Both the position numbers and the translations under genes were made by a program. The notes beneath the pieces are model-generated. The model was not told the origin of the DNA. It was given only the letters and a program-made list of their open reading frames with translations, and searched no databases. A stretch of DNA of 64,000 bases from Moorena producens 3L (lineage in GTDB: Bacteria; Cyanobacteriota; Cyanobacteriia; Cyanobacteriales; Coleofasciculaceae): positions 366,141 through 430,140 of the forward strand of contig NZ_GL890840.1 in the NCBI RefSeq assembly GCF_000211815.1, given 5' to 3'. Each line of letters starts with the position of its first letter. The first letter of the stretch is position 1. Positions 61,462 to 64,000 of the stretch are shown here, in pieces.

Positions 61462-63558
61462 ATGAAATTGAAGCCTTTACCCCTGAGGATTCGACCCTTG
61501 TGGTTGCGAGTCCTCACTGTAGGAGTTCTCAGTCTACTGCTAACGATGGGACAAATACCTATCGCTTCAGCAGAAATTGCTGTACCGCTCCCAGTGGAAC
61601 GAAAAGCCCTATTCGGGGACCTGCACGTTCACACCAACTACTCCCTCGATAGCTATTTTGGAGCCAACCCCAATGGTCCAGAAGAAGCCTACCGCTTTGC
61701 CCGAGGGGAGGCGGTTACGATGGCTTCAGGACAATCTCATAAGTTGAAAACTGCCCTGGATTTCACTGCCTTAACTGATCATGGAGAGTTTTTAGGAGAA
61801 ATAGCCATCTGTACGATGGATGAAAATTCCCCTTACTATAACTCCGAAAATTGTCAGCTAGTAAGGGATGCACAAGAAGATATAGACGATGCTGCGGAGG
61901 CATATCAAAGATTTGTGATCGGTAAAGAGGATCTTGGGGTTTGTGGTGATAATAACGAACTTTGCGAGGAATATACCCCTCTCGTTTGGGAAAAGATCCA
62001 AGATGCGGCGACACAGTTCAACGAGCCAGGGGTATTCACCACCTTCAACGCCTATGAATGGTCTTCTCCTGGCAATGTGGAACCAGGACTTGCGGGGGCA
62101 GGTATTCACCGTAATATCATTTTTAGTAATGATAGCGTTCCTGAGACTGTGTTTTCGGCTTCGGATGTTTCCGACCCATTGAAGTCTTCTCCCAACCCAG
62201 AGCATCTGTGGGCTTGGTTGGATACTAACTGTACGGGAGAGTGTGAGGTGATCGTCATTCCCCACAACACTAACTTGTCTCAGGGAACTGCTTTTAACCC
62301 AACCTACTACGACAACGTTACCCCCATAGATGATGTTCGCGCCAGCACTCAACAACGACTAGAGCGACTGGTAGAAGTGATGCAAACCAAAGGGGAGTCC
62401 GAGTGCAAAACGGGTTTAGGCAATGTGGATGAACTGTGTAACTTTGAAAAACTCGATACCCGTTCCGTTCGGACGGGTCCTTCCTTTCTGATCGAAGGGG
62501 CTGCCGTCCAATCCCTAACCACTGCCCCCATCTGTGATGAACTTTTTGAACCAGATGGTTGTATTAACAAATATAGCTACATCCGAGAAGGACTCAAAGA
62601 AGGTGTCAAACAAGAGGCTAAAATTGGTGTCAACCCCTTTAAGTACGGTTTTGTGGGCGCGACCGATACCCACAGTGGGGTTCCGTCAAGTGGGGAAGAA
62701 GATAATTACCAGGGTAATCATGGTATGGCTGACGATACTCCTCAATACCGATTGGGGATTGAACAAAGTCCCATTAGTGGTGAACTCGATAACCTTTTGA
62801 ATAATCCTGGTGGGTTAACAGGAGTTTGGGCTGAAGAAAACACCCGCGACAGTATCTTTGATGCCTTCCAGCGACGGGAAACCTTTGCCACCAGCGGTCC
62901 TCGTATTCAAGTACGACTCTTTGGCGGCTACGAGTTCCCAGAAGATCTCAATCTTCGAGATGATGCCATCGAGATTGCTTATGGCACTGGCGTTCCCATG
63001 GGCAGCGATTTCCCAATCCTTCCCACTGCTGAGGCAGACCCTGAGTTGTTTGTTTGGGCGATTAAAGATCCTTTGAGTGCTCCCATAGACCGCATCCAAA
63101 TCATTAAGGGTTGGCTCGGTGATGATGGGGAAACCCATGAAAAGGTCTATGATGTTGCCTGTTCCGATGACAAACAGCTAAATGAGAATGGCTCATGTCC
63201 TGGAAATAAGGCCATACCGAATATTTTTACCTGTAGTTACCCCGAGAATGTGGGAGACTCAGAACTCAGTACTGTTTGGCGTGATCCTGAATTTGACCCC
63301 AATCAACACGCATTTTACTACGCACGGGTGATCGAAAATTTCACCTGTCGCTGGAGTAGCTATGATGCGCTCGCCGTTGACAAATCTATCTTCGCCTCTG
63401 GTGCTAAACCCTTTATTCGGGAACGGGCCTGGTCTTCCCCGATCTGGTATTCTCCAGCTATCGAACCTCTGCCTGCCCAACCTGTTGAAAATATGAGCCA
63501 GGAAGAATTTTGGAATCGAATCATTCAGGAAATTGAGAAACATTATTCAACCAAATGA
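61462..63558 (+). CDS. Exported DUF3604 (PHP-like) hydrolase
   Basis: This 698-residue protein has a signal peptide (to about ASA, residue 37), then the DUF3604 signature KALFGDLHVHTNYSLDSYFG with its HxH metal ligands. LTDHGEFLGE and VTATDTHSG-type segments (FVGATDTHSGVPSSGEEDNY) follow, then FATSGPRIQVRLFG and a beta-rich C-terminal part with several Cys pairs. The family resembles PHP metal-dependent phosphoesterases, and members are usually annotated only as DUF3604. A ribosome-binding AAGGAG precedes the ATG. It ends QEEFWNRIIQEIEKHYSTK, a tail shared with the HAD protein. Together with the sulfatase and HAD genes it suggests cleavage of sulfate and phosphate esters outside the cytoplasm. 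Confidence 0.92.
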   Translation: MKLKPLPLRIRPLWLRVLTVGVLSLLLTMGQIPIASAEIAVPLPVERKALFGDLHVHTNYSLDSYFGANPNGPEEAYRFARGEAVTMASGQSHKLKTALDFTALTDHGEFLGEIAICTMDENSPYYNSENCQLVRDAQEDIDDAAEAYQRFVIGKEDLGVCGDNNELCEEYTPLVWEKIQDAATQFNEPGVFTTFNAYEWSSPGNVEPGLAGAGIHRNIIFSNDSVPETVFSASDVSDPLKSSPNPEHLWAWLDTNCTGECEVIVIPHNTNLSQGTAFNPTYYDNVTPIDDVRASTQQRLERLVEVMQTKGESECKTGLGNVDELCNFEKLDTRSVRTGPSFLIEGAAVQSLTTAPICDELFEPDGCINKYSYIREGLKEGVKQEAKIGVNPFKYGFVGATDTHSGVPSSGEEDNYQGNHGMADDTPQYRLGIEQSPISGELDNLLNNPGGLTGVWAEENTRDSIFDAFQRRETFATSGPRIQVRLFGGYEFPEDLNLRDDAIEIAYGTGVPMGSDFPILPTAEADPELFVWAIKDPLSAPIDRIQIIKGWLGDDGETHEKVYDVACSDDKQLNENGSCPGNKAIPNIFTCSYPENVGDSELSTVWRDPEFDPNQHAFYYARVIENFTCRWSSYDALAVDKSIFASGAKPFIRERAWSSPIWYSPAIEPLPAQPVENMSQEEFWNRIIQEIEKHYSTK

Positions 63559-63573
63559 TGAAGTAAATCTATG

Positions 63574-63635
63574 ATCCTGGCATCCCACCATGGCTTGGTA
63601 GTTTCAAAACCTATTGACTGAGTGTAAGTCCAGCA
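63574..63635 (+). promoter_or_regulatory. Shared upstream element, copy 2
   Basis: ATCCTGGCATC at 63574-63584 and the 24-base TATTGACTGAGTGTAAGTCC plus AGCA at 63612-63635 match copy 1 at 61334-61400. It lies ~185 bp before the last gene. The interval after it holds AAGCGATCGC words and a 13-base inverted repeat (ATGCTGTTTGAGC / complement) at about 63749-63784. Confidence 0.5.
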
Positions 63636-63820
63636 ACCAAGCGATCGCTTTATAACTATTAGAAGCGATCGCAGTTACATAGGGTGCGTGATTATGGCCC
63701 AAATCTCTTGCCATCAGCCGAACGCTCCCAATCCATCCTAACGTACCATGCTGTTTGAGCCATTGGCAGACTCAAACAGCATGATTCAATCAAAAACAAT
63801 TCTAAAAGGAGTTCATCAAC

Positions 63821-64000
63821 ATGAATCGAACAGTTTCACGTTTGCAAATTCGCAAACTATTTATCATAGGGTTGTGTATTTGCTTTCTGATCGGGAACAT
63901 GCTATTTGTTTCCAACAGTGCCCTGGCAATTTCTTTGCCCCCTGGAGAGTACGAAATTCCATATTTCAACCGACCTGTACCCCTTCCGGGAGAAATACCC
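63821..64000 (+). CDS. Exported protein, N-terminal fragment (gene runs off the window)
   Basis: From ATG 63821, with AAAAGGAG ahead of it, 60 codons are open to the window edge. The translation has a basic start (MNRTVSRLQIRK), a hydrophobic stretch (LFIIGLCICFLIGNMLF) and a signal-peptidase-like site at SALA, then SLPPGEYEIPYFNRPVPLPG. It is clearly a secreted protein. Too little remains to name it. Its upstream element and strand match the DUF3604 gene, so it likely belongs to the same set. Confidence 0.75.
   Translation, partial: MNRTVSRLQIRKLFIIGLCICFLIGNMLFVSNSALAISLPPGEYEIPYFNRPVPLPGEIP

Overview
The window looks like chromosome from a filamentous, repeat-rich cyanobacterium. The evidence is frequent GCGATCGC (HIP1) octamers, a PEP-CTERM exoprotein, a cyanobacterial-type PII protein, a DUF3531 protein, cyanobacterial AAA-like and TnpB proteins, and many heptanucleotide tandem repeats (STRR-type) and interspersed palindromic repeats. 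The repeat style reminds me of Moorena/Lyngbya-type genomes, but that is recall and was not checked. No tRNA, rRNA or CRISPR array was found.

Layout. 1-3.2 kb (minus): the start of a flavin monooxygenase, a geranylgeranyl-reductase-like gene broken by one in-frame TAA, and an HlyD-type membrane fusion protein. 3.2-9.2 kb: a MITE-like element with a target duplication, then a secreted lipoprotein gene split by a TnpB-only IS1341-type insertion, then a repeat-filled spacer that may hold an old HEARO-like RNA. 9.2-13.4 kb: a TPR protein, an EF-G-like GTPase and a small membrane protein, followed by two copies of a composite repeat whose hairpin arms covary.

14.2-32.6 kb is the main accessory locus. 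It is about 18 kb, all on the minus strand, and has very short gaps or overlaps between genes. From its start it encodes a glycoside-hydrolase-like/GT2 membrane fusion, a translationally coupled pair of ABC half-exporters, three CgeB-like glycosyltransferase paralogues, a GT2, a fourth CgeB-like paralogue, another GT2, a QueC-like PP-loop enzyme, a GT4, a third GT2 and a decayed fifth CgeB-like copy. Three GT2 proteins and the PP-loop enzyme end in the same ~95-residue module, which I cannot name. I infer a pathway that builds and exports a glycosylated product.

32.6-42.7 kb: an IscB remnant, a transposase remnant, an orphan ParB-like gene, and a MacAB/DevBCA-TolC-like efflux set in which the ATPase gene faces the permease and fusion-protein genes; an (AAAT)n microsatellite lies just upstream of the permease start. 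A PEP-CTERM protein follows. 43.3-52.2 kb: an AAA-like gene truncated near a palindrome and an IS4-family insertion with a 9-bp target duplication, then feoB, glnB (Thr at position 49), DUF3531, an acidic hypothetical protein, and an AraC-family gene interrupted by an in-frame TAA.

52.2-64 kb: a 2.4-kb repeat desert that includes a partial copy of the next gene's 5' region, then a plus-strand set of exported hydrolases and partners: type I sulfatase, HAD-family lipoprotein, CDF metal transporter, parvulin-like PPIase, HupE/UreJ membrane protein, DUF3604 protein, and the start of another exported protein. The HAD and DUF3604 proteins share a C-terminal tail, and the last two genes share an upstream element. 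This suggests a co-evolved extracytoplasmic ester-hydrolase system.
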